Source of the DNA: Pseudolabrys sp.
Lineage (GTDB): Bacteria; Pseudomonadota; Alphaproteobacteria; Rhizobiales; Xanthobacteraceae
Reading direction: 5' to 3'
Length of the DNA: 51,285 bases
Assembly (NCBI GenBank): GCA_022841665.1
Contig: JALHRB010000023.1
Location: forward strand, 1-51,285
Made by a program: the position numbers and the translations under genes. Below, piece by piece: positions 16,675-25,588 of this stretch; positions within the stretch are counted from its first letter, which is position 1; every line of letters begins with the position of its first letter. The notes under the pieces were generated by a model that made no database searches, was not told the DNA's origin, and saw only the letters and a program-made list of their open reading frames with translations.

Positions 16675-17880
16675 ATGCGAATGTTGCGTTGGCTGGGGCT
16701 TGCCGCTCTGGCGTTCACGGCGGGCGGAACCGCCCAGGCTGAAACCGTCAAGATCGGCGTGGTGCTTCCGTTCAGCGGCGCCAATGCCGACCTCGGCCAC
16801 CAGATCGACAAGGCGTTCGATCTTTATATCAAGCTGCACGCCAAGGACATCGCGCCGCACAAGGTCGAGATCATCAAGCGCGACGAAGGCCCGCCGACCG
16901 GCGCGCAGGCCAAGACCGTCGCGACCGAACTGATCACCAACGACAAGGTGCAGATCCTCACCGGCTTCGTGTTCTCGCCGTCGGCGATCGCGATGGCCCC
17001 GGTCGTCACCCAGGCCAAGGTGCCGATGGTGATCGCCAATGCCGGCACCGCCTGGATCACCAACCTGTCGCCCTATATCGTGCGGCTCTCCTTCAGCATG
17101 TGGCACCCGGCCTATCCCATGGGCGCCTACGCCAAGGACAAGATCGGCTGCAAGACGGCGGCGGTCGCCTATACCGACTTCCCGCCGGGCAAGGACTCCA
17201 CCGAAGCCTTCAAGACCGGCTTTGAGAAGGCCGGCGGCAAGGTCACCGAGTCGATCCCGATGGGCTCGCCGGTGCAGGTGCCGGACTTCACGCCGTTCTT
17301 CTCCAAGATCAAGGACGCCAAGCCGGACTGCATGTACGTCTTCATTCCCTCCGGCGCGCACGCGACCGGCGTGATGAAGGCCTATGGCGAGCTCGGCATG
17401 CGCAAGGCCGGCGTCAAGCTGATCGGGCCGATGGACCTCATCCCCGACAACAAGCTGCAGGACATGGGCGACGCCGCCATCGGCACCATCGTGATGGGCC
17501 ACTATGCGGTCGACCTCGCCAATGCCGAGAACAAGGCGTTCAACGAAGCCTGGCACAAGGAGTATGGCAAGGACTCCTATCCGGACTTCATGTCGGCGGC
17601 CGGCTGGGACACCATGCATGCCATCTTCGACACCATCAAGAAGCTGAACGGCCAAGTCGCCGACGGCGCCAAGGTGATCGACGCGCTCAAGGGCTGGAAA
17701 ACGACCGGTCCGCGCGGGCAGGTGATGATCGATCCGGACACCCGCGACATCGTGCAGGACGAGCACGCCATGGAAGTCATCCGCAAGCCGGACGGCAAAC
17801 TCGGCGTCAAGATCGTCGGCACCACCAAGCAGGTGAAGGACGAGTGCAAGGCCCTCAAAATCGGCCGTTGCGGCTCTTGA
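16675..17880 (+). CDS. Branched-chain-type ABC transporter substrate-binding protein
   Basis: Periplasmic binding protein of the LivK/HAAT type, 401 aa. The signal peptide ends near GGTAQAE (residue 23) and the mature chain starts TVKIGVVLPFSGANADLG, typical of Peripla_BP_6. A strong AGGGAGGA ribosome site ends 4 nt before the ATG at 16675. It heads an operon with two permeases, two ATPases, a MetE-like methyltransferase and an M24 hydrolase. HAAT proteins bind amino acids, amides, urea or aromatic acids, so the ligand is undetermined; the neighbours argue against a plain leucine system. Confidence 0.87.
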   Translation: MRMLRWLGLAALAFTAGGTAQAETVKIGVVLPFSGANADLGHQIDKAFDLYIKLHAKDIAPHKVEIIKRDEGPPTGAQAKTVATELITNDKVQILTGFVFSPSAIAMAPVVTQAKVPMVIANAGTAWITNLSPYIVRLSFSMWHPAYPMGAYAKDKIGCKTAAVAYTDFPPGKDSTEAFKTGFEKAGGKVTESIPMGSPVQVPDFTPFFSKIKDAKPDCMYVFIPSGAHATGVMKAYGELGMRKAGVKLIGPMDLIPDNKLQDMGDAAIGTIVMGHYAVDLANAENKAFNEAWHKEYGKDSYPDFMSAAGWDTMHAIFDTIKKLNGQVADGAKVIDALKGWKTTGPRGQVMIDPDTRDIVQDEHAMEVIRKPDGKLGVKIVGTTKQVKDECKALKIGRCGS

Positions 17881-17909
17881 TCGCCTGACGGGAATTTGAC
17901 ACCAACCGG

Positions 17910-17940
17910 CGCCGCCGCGCGAAAAGGCGCGGCGGCGTTT
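17910..17940 (+). terminator. Strong hairpin with short T-run between SBP and permease genes
   Basis: CGCCGCCGCGC (17910-17920) pairs perfectly over 11 bp with GCGCGGCGGCG (17927-17937); the loop is GAAAAG and three T follow. The next gene starts 18 bp later, so this is best read as an attenuator or 3' stabiliser that allows high binding-protein expression with partial read-through. Confidence 0.6.
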
Positions 17941-17957
17941 GCTTAGAGGAAGCGTTC

Positions 17958-18830
17958 GTGCCGCCAGTCGCCAACATCGCCATCAGCATTCTGTTCGACG
18001 GCCTGGCCTACGCCATGTTCCTGTTCATCGTCTCCGTCGGTCTATCGGTGACGATGGGGCTGATGGGCTTTGTCAACTTGGCGCACGGCGCTTTCGCCAT
18101 GGCCGGCGGCTACGTCGTCGTGTCGCTGACGCGCACGCTCGGCATCGACTTCATCCCGTCGCTGATCATCGCCGCCGTGCTGGTCGGCGCGGTGAGCGTG
18201 GTGTTCGAGCGCGGGCTCTATCGCCAGCTCTACAAGGCCACCGATCTCGAGCAGGTGCTGCTCACCATCGGCCTCGCCTTCATGGCGATCGCCACCGCCA
18301 CCTATTTCTACGGTCCGATCCCGAAATCGGTGCCGCTGCCGACGTGGCTGCAGGGCGATGTGAACTTAGGGTTTCGTGCTTTTCCGACCTATCGGGCCTT
18401 TCTCATCGTGCTCGGCGTCTTCCTGATCGCCGTGCTGTGGTACGCCTTCGAGAAGACCAATATCGGCGCCAAGATCCGCGCCGCGGTCGACAACCGGCGC
18501 ATGGCGGAATCGGTCGGCATCAATGTCGACCTGCTGTTCACGCTGACCTTCGCCGTCGGCTCCGGGCTGGCGGCGCTCGGCGGCGGGCTGGCGATCCAGC
18601 TCTTCGGGCTCTCGCCGAGCTTTGCCGTGCTTTATCTCGTGCTGTTCCTGATCGTGGTCGCGGTCGGTGGCCTCGGCAGCCTGAAAGGCACGCTGCTGGC
18701 GGCGCTGGTGCTCGGCGTTTTCGATACCGCGGGCAAATATCTGTTCGCCGAGGCCGGCGGCTTCTTCATCTATGCCATGACCGTGATCGTCCTCCTGATC
18801 AAGCCTGCGGGGTTCTATGGCCGCGAGTGA
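17958..18830 (+). CDS. livH: Branched-chain-type ABC permease (LivH)
   Basis: Inner-membrane permease of 290 aa, LivH subgroup of BPD_transp_2, with about eight helices. FVNLAHGAFAMAGGYV near residue 38 and the loop IRAAVDNRRMAESVGINV are diagnostic. The start is GTG at 17958 preceded by GAGGAAG. The gene overlaps livM by 14 nt, so the two permeases are coupled. Confidence 0.87.
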   Translation: MPPVANIAISILFDGLAYAMFLFIVSVGLSVTMGLMGFVNLAHGAFAMAGGYVVVSLTRTLGIDFIPSLIIAAVLVGAVSVVFERGLYRQLYKATDLEQVLLTIGLAFMAIATATYFYGPIPKSVPLPTWLQGDVNLGFRAFPTYRAFLIVLGVFLIAVLWYAFEKTNIGAKIRAAVDNRRMAESVGINVDLLFTLTFAVGSGLAALGGGLAIQLFGLSPSFAVLYLVLFLIVVAVGGLGSLKGTLLAALVLGVFDTAGKYLFAEAGGFFIYAMTVIVLLIKPAGFYGRE

Positions 18831-19830
18831 CCCCACGCCGATGCGCGAACGCGCGGCCGAGTACCTGCTGCGGCGGCATCGTTTCCGCGCCTACGAAGCG
18901 CTGCCGTGGCTGATCGCCATTGCCGCCTTTTTCGTATTCCCGGATCGCATGACCTTCGGCAGCCAAGTGCTGATCATGATCATGTTCGCGCTCTCGCTCG
19001 ACCTGATCCTCGGCTATGCCGGCATCGTCACGCTCGGCCACGCAGCCTTCTTCGGCGTCGGCGCCTATGTCGTGGGCCTGGGGGCGGCCCGGCTCGGCTA
19101 TACCGAGCCGATCAGCGGCCTCGTTGCGGCCGCGCTGATTTCCGCGCTGGTCGGTTTCATCACCGGCTGGTTCCTGCTGCGCTATCGCGGCCTCACGCTG
19201 CTGATGCTGACGCTGGCAACCGCGATCATGTTTCAGGAAGCGGGCAACCTGCGTTCCGACATTTCCGGCGGCTATGACGGCCTGCCGGGGCTCGTCTTCC
19301 AGCCGCTGCTGGGCAAGTTCGAGTACGACCTCTACGGCCACACCAACTACGTCTACGCGTTGGTGGTGCTGGCGGTCATGTTCTATTTCGTGCGCCGCAT
19401 CACTTACTCGCCGTTCGGGCAGGCGCTGACCGGCATCCGCGAAAACGTGCGCCGCATGCATGCGATCGGCTCGCCGGTGCATCTCCGCCTGGTCACGGTC
19501 TACACCATCGCAGCCGGGATTGCCGGCGTCGCCGGCGCGCTGTTCACGCAGACCAACGCTTATGTGACGCTGACGGTGTTCGACTTCGAGAACTCGGCCA
19601 AGGTGATGGTGATGCTGATCCTCGGCGGCACCGGCCGGCTCTACGGCGCCTTTGCCGGCGCTGCCGTCTACATGCTGCTGGAAGACCATCTCTCCAAGCT
19701 GAGTCCGACCTTCTGGCAGTTCGGAATAGGCCTGTTGCTGGTGCTGGCGGTGCTGTTCGCCCGCCGCGGTATTCTCGGCCTGTTCGAGGATGCCAGCGCC
19801 TATATCGCGAAGAAGAGGTCGAAGCCGTGA
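18817..19830 (+). CDS. livM: Branched-chain-type ABC permease (LivM)
   Basis: Partner permease, 337 aa, LivM subgroup. LILGYAGIVTLGHAAFFGVGAY near residue 65 is the LivM signature, and FGQALTGIRENVRRMHAIG is the ATPase-contact loop. An extra hydrophilic N-terminal stretch of about 25 residues precedes the first helix. The stop overlaps the livG GTG by 4 nt (GTGA). Confidence 0.87.
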   Translation: MAASDPTPMRERAAEYLLRRHRFRAYEALPWLIAIAAFFVFPDRMTFGSQVLIMIMFALSLDLILGYAGIVTLGHAAFFGVGAYVVGLGAARLGYTEPISGLVAAALISALVGFITGWFLLRYRGLTLLMLTLATAIMFQEAGNLRSDISGGYDGLPGLVFQPLLGKFEYDLYGHTNYVYALVVLAVMFYFVRRITYSPFGQALTGIRENVRRMHAIGSPVHLRLVTVYTIAAGIAGVAGALFTQTNAYVTLTVFDFENSAKVMVMLILGGTGRLYGAFAGAAVYMLLEDHLSKLSPTFWQFGIGLLLVLAVLFARRGILGLFEDASAYIAKKRSKP

Positions 19831-20597
19831 CCGCCGCGCTCGAAGTCAAGGACCTCAACCGCAGCTTCGGCGCGCTGTCGGTGACGCGCGACGTCAACCT
19901 CGCGCTCGAGCGCGGGGCGCGCCATGCGCTGATCGGGCCGAACGGGGCGGGCAAGACCACGCTGATCAACCTGATCACCGGCGCGCTCAAACCGAACTCG
20001 GGCAGCGTCCTGCTCAACGGCGAGGACATCACCGCCATCGGCCAGGCCGACCGCGCGCGACGCGGGCTTGCGCGCACCTTCCAGATCAACCAGCTGTTCC
20101 GCGGCCTCACCGTGCTCGAAAATCTGTGCATGACCATCGGCGAGCGCGACGGCCACTGCAACAATCTGTGGCGCTCGGCCGGCGCGCGGCGTGTGGTGAT
20201 CGACGAGGCGCTCGACCATCTGCAGTCGCTGCGGCTGGTGGACGACGCCTTGAAGCTCGTGCGCGAATTGCCCTACGGGCGCCAGCGGCTGGTCGAGATC
20301 GCGATCGCGCTGGCGCAGCGCCCACGCGTGCTGCTGCTCGACGAGCCGGCGGCCGGCGTGCCCTCGTCGGAGAGCCATCTTATCCTCGACGTAGTGGCCG
20401 CGCTCGATCCCGAGATCGCGGTGCTGATCATCGAGCACGACATGGACGTGGTGTTCCGCTTCGCCAAGGAGATCACGGTGCTGGTGCAGGGCGCGGTGTT
20501 CACCAAGGGAACCCCAAAAGAGATCCAAGCCAATGCCGACGTGCGCGCGGTCTATCTGGGCGAAGAAAGCGGGCTGGGAGGGACGCGCCATGGCTGA
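19827..20597 (+). CDS. livG: Branched-chain-type ABC ATPase (LivG)
   Basis: ABC ATPase of 256 aa, LivG class. Walker A is GPNGAGKTT, Walker B is VLLLDEPAAG, and the H-loop is IIEHDMDVVF. The signature region reads LPYGRQRLVEIA instead of the canonical LSGGQ, as is normal for many LivG proteins. In Walker B the usual AGLNP continuation is AGVPSSES, a small departure. The start is GTG at 19827, overlapping livM. Confidence 0.87.
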   Translation: MTAALEVKDLNRSFGALSVTRDVNLALERGARHALIGPNGAGKTTLINLITGALKPNSGSVLLNGEDITAIGQADRARRGLARTFQINQLFRGLTVLENLCMTIGERDGHCNNLWRSAGARRVVIDEALDHLQSLRLVDDALKLVRELPYGRQRLVEIAIALAQRPRVLLLDEPAAGVPSSESHLILDVVAALDPEIAVLIIEHDMDVVFRFAKEITVLVQGAVFTKGTPKEIQANADVRAVYLGEESGLGGTRHG

Positions 20598-21300
20598 AAC
20601 GGCGCTTGAGCTCGACAATGTCAGCGCCGGCTACGGCGAGACCGTGGTGCTGGAAGACATCCGCTTTGCTATCGCCGCCGGCGAGACCGTCTCCGTCATC
20701 GGCCGCAATGGCGTCGGCAAGAGCACCTTGCTTGCCACCATCATGGGCCACACCACGCTGCACGGCGGTACAGTGCGGCTGCATGGCAAGGACATCTCGA
20801 ACCTCAGCACCTACAGGCGCGTGCATGCCGGGCTCGGCTATGTGCCGCAGGAGCGCGAGATTTTCCCCTCGCTGACCTTGCGCGAAAACCTGGAAGTGGC
20901 GGCGCGGCCGGGGACATGGAGCGTGCAAAGCGTGTTCGACCTGTTCCCGCGCCTGGCCGAGCGCGCCGGCAACATGGGCAACCAATTGTCGGGTGGCGAG
21001 CAGCAGATGCTGGCCATCGGCCGTGCGCTGATCGGCAACCCGACGGTGCTGCTGATGGATGAGCCTTCGGAGGGGCTGGCGCCGGTCATCGTCGAGGAAC
21101 TGGCGCGAGCGGTGAAGCGGCTGGCGCAGGAGAGCGGTCTCGCCATGATCCTGGTCGAGCAGAACTCACGCCTGGCGTTGTCGATGGCGCCGCGCGCGGT
21201 GGTGATGGACCGTGGCCACATCGTCTATGACGGGCCGAGCGAGACCCTGCGCAACGACCCGGCCAAGCTCGAGCACTTCATCGGCGTGGTGAAGGCGTAA
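20590..21300 (+). CDS. livF: Branched-chain-type ABC ATPase (LivF)
   Basis: Second ATPase, 236 aa, LivF class. Walker A GRNGVGKST, Q-loop GYVPQEREIFPSLT, signature LSGGEQQM and Walker B VLLMDEPSEGLAP are intact, with LVEQN as switch region. It overlaps livG by 8 nt. A palindromic repeat follows before the MetE-like gene, but all genes remain co-directional. Confidence 0.88.
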   Translation: MAETALELDNVSAGYGETVVLEDIRFAIAAGETVSVIGRNGVGKSTLLATIMGHTTLHGGTVRLHGKDISNLSTYRRVHAGLGYVPQEREIFPSLTLRENLEVAARPGTWSVQSVFDLFPRLAERAGNMGNQLSGGEQQMLAIGRALIGNPTVLLMDEPSEGLAPVIVEELARAVKRLAQESGLAMILVEQNSRLALSMAPRAVVMDRGHIVYDGPSETLRNDPAKLEHFIGVVKA

Positions 21301-21309
21301 CGCACTCTC

Positions 21310-21440
21310 GTCCCGGGTGCAGCGCAGCGCGTTAGCGGTGCGCTGCGAAACCGGGACCCAGCTTCCTACGCAAATTTGGTGGGCCCCGGATCAGCAGCGC
21401 ACCACTCCGCAATTGCTCCATGCTGCGCCGCATCCGGGGC
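21310..21440. repeat. GTCCCGG-type palindromic repeat, copy 1
   Basis: First half: GTCCCGG (21310-21316) pairs with CCGGGAC (21351-21357), with inner arms GCAGCGCA (21319-21326) and TGCGCTGC (21339-21346). Second half: GCCCCGGAT (21383-21391) pairs with ATCCGGGGC (21432-21440). The same nested design occurs at 35061-35176 and, as a half element, at 38621-38675. It is non-coding and fills the gap between livF and the next gene. Confidence 0.8.
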
Positions 21441-21502
21441 ATGTGCCTCCCATTGGGGCGCTGCCCACGCATTGCCTTCGCTGCGCGGGGAGGGCATAGA
21501 GC

Positions 21503-22678
21503 GTGCCCATGAAACGCAGCAACGAGCGCATCCTCACCACCCATGTCGGCAGCCTGATCCGCCCAGCGGACTTGCAGGATTTCCTGCGCGCCAAGCAGTC
21601 CGGCAAGCCTTATGACGAAGCCGGCTATCAGAAGTGCCTGAAAGAGTCGGTCGCCGAGGTCGTGCGCCGGCAGGCAGACGCGGGCATCGACGTGCCGAGC
21701 GACGGCGAATTCGGCAAGTCGATCTCCTGGGCGCAATATGCGTTGACGCGACTGTCGGGCTTCGAGCGGCGGCCGATCAAGAATGAAGCGGCCAATCCGT
21801 TCAAGCGCGGCGCCGACCGCACCAAGTTTGCCGACTTCTATGCCGAGCTCGACAAGAACGAGGCGGTCGCCACCACCATGGAGGCGATCTGCGTCGGGCC
21901 GATCAAATACACGGGCCACGCGGAGCTGCAGCGCGACATCGACAACTTCAAGGCCGCGCTCAAGAATGTGACGGTGGAAGAGGCCTTCATGCCGGTGGCG
22001 GCGCCGGCAAGCGTGATCCCCGACCGCAAGAACGAGCACTACAAGAACGACGAGGAGTTGCAGGCGGCCATCGCCGAAGCGATGCGCGACGAATACAAGC
22101 AGATCATCGATGCGGGCTTCCTCGTCCAGCTCGACGACGCGCGGCTCGCGGTCACCTACGACCGCATGGTGCCGCCGGGCACGTTCGAGGACTACAAACG
22201 CTGGCTGGCCAAGCAGGTCGACATCATCAACCACGCCATCGAGGGCCTGCCGGCCGACCGCATCCGCTATCACGTCTGCTGGGGCTCCTGGCCCGGACCG
22301 CACGTAAGCGACGTGCCGCTCAAGGACGTGGTCGATCTGATCCTGAAGATCAAAGTCGGGGCCTATGTCATCGAAGGCGCCAATCCGCGCCACGAGCATG
22401 AGTGGCAGGTGTGGAAGACGGCCAAACTCGGGGCAGGGCAGGTCCTCATTCCCGGCGTCATCAGCCACGCCACCAACGTGGTCGAGCATCCGGAACTCGT
22501 GGCCGAGCGCATCGTGCGGCTCGCCAAGGTCGTCGGGCGCGAGAACGTCATCGGCGGCACCGACTGCGGCTTCGCGCAGGGGCCGTTCTACCGGCGCGTC
22601 CATCCCTCGATCATGTGGGCGAAGCTGGAGGCGCTGGCCGAAGGCGCCCGCCTTGCGAGCAAGGAGCTCTGGGCTTAG
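21503..22678 (+). CDS. MetE C-terminal-domain-like methyltransferase (cobalamin-independent methionine synthase II family)
   Basis: A single-domain zinc protein of 391 aa resembling only the catalytic half of MetE, without the N-terminal duplicate. The zinc ligands are all visible: H257 and C259 in RYHVCWG, E291 in VIEGANPRHEHEW and C355 in GGTDCGF. It therefore should activate a thiol (homocysteine or another) for methyl transfer. GTG at 21503 is chosen for its 8-nt spacing from GGGGAGGG; ATG at 21509 is the alternative. Short MetE-like proteins often take methyl groups from catabolic substrates instead of methyl-folate, and the transporter and M24 neighbours favour that. Confidence 0.8.
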   Translation: MPMKRSNERILTTHVGSLIRPADLQDFLRAKQSGKPYDEAGYQKCLKESVAEVVRRQADAGIDVPSDGEFGKSISWAQYALTRLSGFERRPIKNEAANPFKRGADRTKFADFYAELDKNEAVATTMEAICVGPIKYTGHAELQRDIDNFKAALKNVTVEEAFMPVAAPASVIPDRKNEHYKNDEELQAAIAEAMRDEYKQIIDAGFLVQLDDARLAVTYDRMVPPGTFEDYKRWLAKQVDIINHAIEGLPADRIRYHVCWGSWPGPHVSDVPLKDVVDLILKIKVGAYVIEGANPRHEHEWQVWKTAKLGAGQVLIPGVISHATNVVEHPELVAERIVRLAKVVGRENVIGGTDCGFAQGPFYRRVHPSIMWAKLEALAEGARLASKELWA

Positions 22679-22729
22679 CCTTTCCGTCGACCGGCGGGGC
22701 CACAACCGCCGCGAAGCCGGGAGCAGCGC

Positions 22730-23914
22730 ATGAACGTCAATGCACAGGCGAAAGCCGGATTGGCGATCCCGTTCGACCACCGGCGGCTCGACCGGCTGAT
22801 GGATGCGGCCGGCATCGACGTCGTGCTCGCGACCTCCAAGCACAATGTGCAGTATCTGCTCGGCGGCCATCGCGCCAATTTCTTCGACTACATGGATGCG
22901 ACCGGCGTCACCCGCTACCTGCCGGTCTTCGTCTATCCGAAGGGCGCGCCGGAGAAGGCCGCCTATATCGGCCACCGCCTGGAAGGCTTTCAGACCAAGG
23001 TGAAGCCGCTGTGGACGCCGGAGACGCAGACCGTCACGGCCGGCAGCGTCGACGCCATGGAGAAGGCCGTCGCCTATATGCGCAAGGCCGGCATTCCGGC
23101 CAAGCGCATCGCCGCCGAATACGGATTCCTCCCCTTTGACGCCGCCAACGTGCTGCGCGCGGGCTTCCCGGACGCGCAATGGACGGACGCGCTCTATGTG
23201 CTCGAGCGCCAGCGCGCCAAGAAGTCGCCGGAAGAACTGAAGCTCTTGAAGGTCGCGTCGGAGGCGGTGATCGAGTCGATGAAGGCGGTGATCGCGTCAT
23301 CGCAACCGGGCATCACCAAGGCCGAGGTGGTCGAAGCGCTGCGCCGCGAGGAGACCAACCGCGGACTCACCTTCGAGTATTGCCTGATCACCTGCGGCAC
23401 CAGCCTCAACCGCGCGCCGTCCGACCAGCGCTGGGAGAAGGGCGACATCATGTCGATCGACTCCGGCGGCAACTATCACGGCTATATCGGCGACGTCTGC
23501 CGCATGGCGATCCAGGGTGAGCCCGACGCCGAGCTGGAAGACATGCTCGGCGAGATCGAAACGATCCAGCGCGCGGCGATGAAGCCGATCCGCGCCGGCG
23601 CGCGCGGCAAGGAAATCTACGCCGCCGGCGAGCCGCTGCGCGCCAAGTCGAAGCACCACAATCACCTCGACTTCCTGGCGCACGGCATGGGCATGGTCAG
23701 CCACGAGGCGCCGCGCCTGACCAACCACGGCCCCGTGCCTTATCCGGCCGAATACGCCGAGGAGCCGCTGGAAGCCGGCATGGTGGTGTCGGTGGAAACC
23801 ACGCTGCTGCATCAGACGCGCGGCTTCATCAAGCTGGAGGACACCGTGGTCGTGACCGAAACCGGTCACGAAATCTACGGCGAGGGCCTGCGCGGCTGGA
23901 ACCGGGCGGGGTAG
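22730..23914 (+). CDS. M24-family metallohydrolase (Xaa-Pro peptidase / creatinase-like)
   Basis: Pita-bread-fold metalloenzyme of 394 aa. All five dimetal ligands are present: D244, D255, H318, E356 and E370. The N-terminal creatinase-like domain covers about residues 15-150. The family includes proline dipeptidase, creatinase and DMSP lyase DddP, so cleavage of an imino, amide or other non-peptide bond is possible. It starts 51 bp after the MetE-like gene and ends the transporter operon; a multi-hairpin repeat follows. The substrate is presumably what the ABC system imports, but this is inference. Confidence 0.8.
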   Translation: MNVNAQAKAGLAIPFDHRRLDRLMDAAGIDVVLATSKHNVQYLLGGHRANFFDYMDATGVTRYLPVFVYPKGAPEKAAYIGHRLEGFQTKVKPLWTPETQTVTAGSVDAMEKAVAYMRKAGIPAKRIAAEYGFLPFDAANVLRAGFPDAQWTDALYVLERQRAKKSPEELKLLKVASEAVIESMKAVIASSQPGITKAEVVEALRREETNRGLTFEYCLITCGTSLNRAPSDQRWEKGDIMSIDSGGNYHGYIGDVCRMAIQGEPDAELEDMLGEIETIQRAAMKPIRAGARGKEIYAAGEPLRAKSKHHNHLDFLAHGMGMVSHEAPRLTNHGPVPYPAEYAEEPLEAGMVVSVETTLLHQTRGFIKLEDTVVVTETGHEIYGEGLRGWNRAG

Positions 23915-23920
23915 TACCTC

Positions 23921-24081
23921 TTATCCCTCCCCCGCTTGCGGGGGAGGGTGGCGAGCCATAAGCGCGTTTACGCGCGTCTTCGACGCGCTATGGCGAGCCG
24001 GGTGGGGGCAGTACAAGATTGCGAGGTGACCCCACCCCGATCGCGCTTCGCGCGATCGACCCACCCCTTTCAGGGGAGGGA
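23921..24081. repeat. CCCTCCCCC-type composite hairpin repeat
   Basis: An intergenic block of several hairpins. CCCTCCCCCGC (23925-23935) pairs perfectly with GCGGGGGAGGG (23938-23948). GCCATA and TATGGC enclose GC-rich arms around 23955-23995. CGATCGCG (from about 24038) pairs with CGCGATCG (ending near 24058), and CCCCTTTCAGGGG closes the block. It lies between two convergent genes and could terminate both. Such CCCTCCCC...GGGGAGGG blocks are a familiar kind of dispersed repeat in Hyphomicrobiales. Confidence 0.7.
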
Positions 24082-24091
24082 TAGAACCGCG

Positions 24092-25435
24092 CTAGTAGTG
24101 GCGTGCGGTGAAGCGGTCGGCTTCCTGCGCCAGCGCGACCAGCGTGTCGGCCACCTTGACCGGATAGACGACGCCTTGCTCCAGCTGCCGCAACGGCTCG
24201 GGCAGGCGCGCCAGATCGCGCGCCGCGCGGGCGCGGATGTCGTCCAGGCTTTCCGCCGCCAGGCGCTTGCCGCCGCGCATGATCGGCACCACCAGCGTTT
24301 CGCCTTTCTGGGTGTCGCTCTCCACCGACAGCACGTCGCCGGCCATGCGGCCGTTCGTATCGTATTGCCGCCAGACCTGCTTGCGGCCGGGCCAGGTGGC
24401 CTTGCCTTCGGAGCGCTTGCGGCGCGGGACGCCGGCATATTCCTGCAGCTTGTAGGCGCAATCGAGCGAGGGCGCGTCGATCGATGAATCGAGATTGACG
24501 CCGATGCCGAAGCCGTCGATGGGCGCTTTCTCAGCCTTCATCGTCTGCAGCACGTCCTCGTTGATGCCGCCGCTGACCAGGATGATGACCTCGCGCAGGC
24601 CGCCCTCGTCGAGGATGGCGCGCACCTTGCGCGACATCGCGATGAGGTCGCCTGAATCGATGCGCACGCCCCGGATGGCGATGCCGTCGGCCTTGAGCCG
24701 CGGCGCCAATGCGACGACTTTGCGCGCGCCCGCCTCGGTGTCGTAGGTGTCGATCAACAGGATGACGCCTTCGGGCCGCGTGCGCGCGAAATCCTCGAAG
24801 GCCTGCGCCTCGTTGTCGTGAATCTGCACATAGGAGTGCGCCATGGTGCCGGCGACCGGGATGCCGTATTTCGCGCCGGCCAGCACGTTGGCCGCGCTCG
24901 AGAAGCCCGCGATGTAGCTGGCGCGCGCCGAGAACAGCCCGGCTTCGGCGCCGTGCGCGCTGCGCAGGCCGAAGTCGGACAGGATCTTGCCGGGGGCGGC
25001 CAGCACCATGCGCGCGGCCTTGGACGCGATCAGCGTCTGGAAGTGCATGATGTTGATGATGCGCGTCTCGATCAGCTGCGCCTGCGGCAGCGGCGCGACG
25101 ATGCGGATGAGCGGCTCGTTGGGGAAGCAGACGGTGCCTTCCGGAATTGCGTGCACGTCGCCGGTGAAGCGGAAGCCGGCGAGGTAATCGAGCAAATTGT
25201 CGCGGAAGCGGCCGGTACCCTTGAGCCAGGCCAGTTCCTCGGCCGAGAAGCGGATCGTCTCCAGATAGTCGAGCACGTCCGCAAGGCCGGCCGCGAGCAG
25301 GAAGCCGCGCCGCGCCGGCAGCTTGCGCACGAAGAACTCGAACACCGCCTCTTTGTCCTCGCCGCGGTCCAGATAGGCCTGGACCATGTTGAGTTCATAA
25401 AGATCGGTGGTGAGCGGACTGGTGGACGGCGTCAT
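24092..25435 (-). CDS. pncB: Nicotinate phosphoribosyltransferase
   Basis: Converts nicotinate and PRPP to nicotinate mononucleotide in NAD salvage. 447 aa, cytosolic. The N-terminus LTTDLYELNMVQAYL is characteristic, the segment GTMAHSYVQIHDNEAQAF carries the phosphorylated-histidine region (AHS), and ILVSGGINEDVL and GFGIGVNLDSS form the phosphate-binding part. It is convergent with the M24 gene and divergent from the small peptide gene at 25653, with 217 bp between starts. Nicotinamide phosphoribosyltransferase is the related alternative, but the start motif favours PncB. Confidence 0.9.
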   Translation of the reverse strand: MTPSTSPLTTDLYELNMVQAYLDRGEDKEAVFEFFVRKLPARRGFLLAAGLADVLDYLETIRFSAEELAWLKGTGRFRDNLLDYLAGFRFTGDVHAIPEGTVCFPNEPLIRIVAPLPQAQLIETRIINIMHFQTLIASKAARMVLAAPGKILSDFGLRSAHGAEAGLFSARASYIAGFSSAANVLAGAKYGIPVAGTMAHSYVQIHDNEAQAFEDFARTRPEGVILLIDTYDTEAGARKVVALAPRLKADGIAIRGVRIDSGDLIAMSRKVRAILDEGGLREVIILVSGGINEDVLQTMKAEKAPIDGFGIGVNLDSSIDAPSLDCAYKLQEYAGVPRRKRSEGKATWPGRKQVWRQYDTNGRMAGDVLSVESDTQKGETLVVPIMRGGKRLAAESLDDIRARAARDLARLPEPLRQLEQGVVYPVKVADTLVALAQEADRFTARHY

Positions 25436-25588
25436 CGGCGCCTCATACGGGACGTGACAAAAGCGGAAGGCGCGCAGCGCGCGCGACCATGGCCGGGGCG
25501 TTCCGGCCGGTCAAGCACTGCCCCAAGAGGGCCGCCCCGCGCTGGGTCCGGCAGCCGCGGCGCCATGCCAAGCAATCGAGAGTATGCC

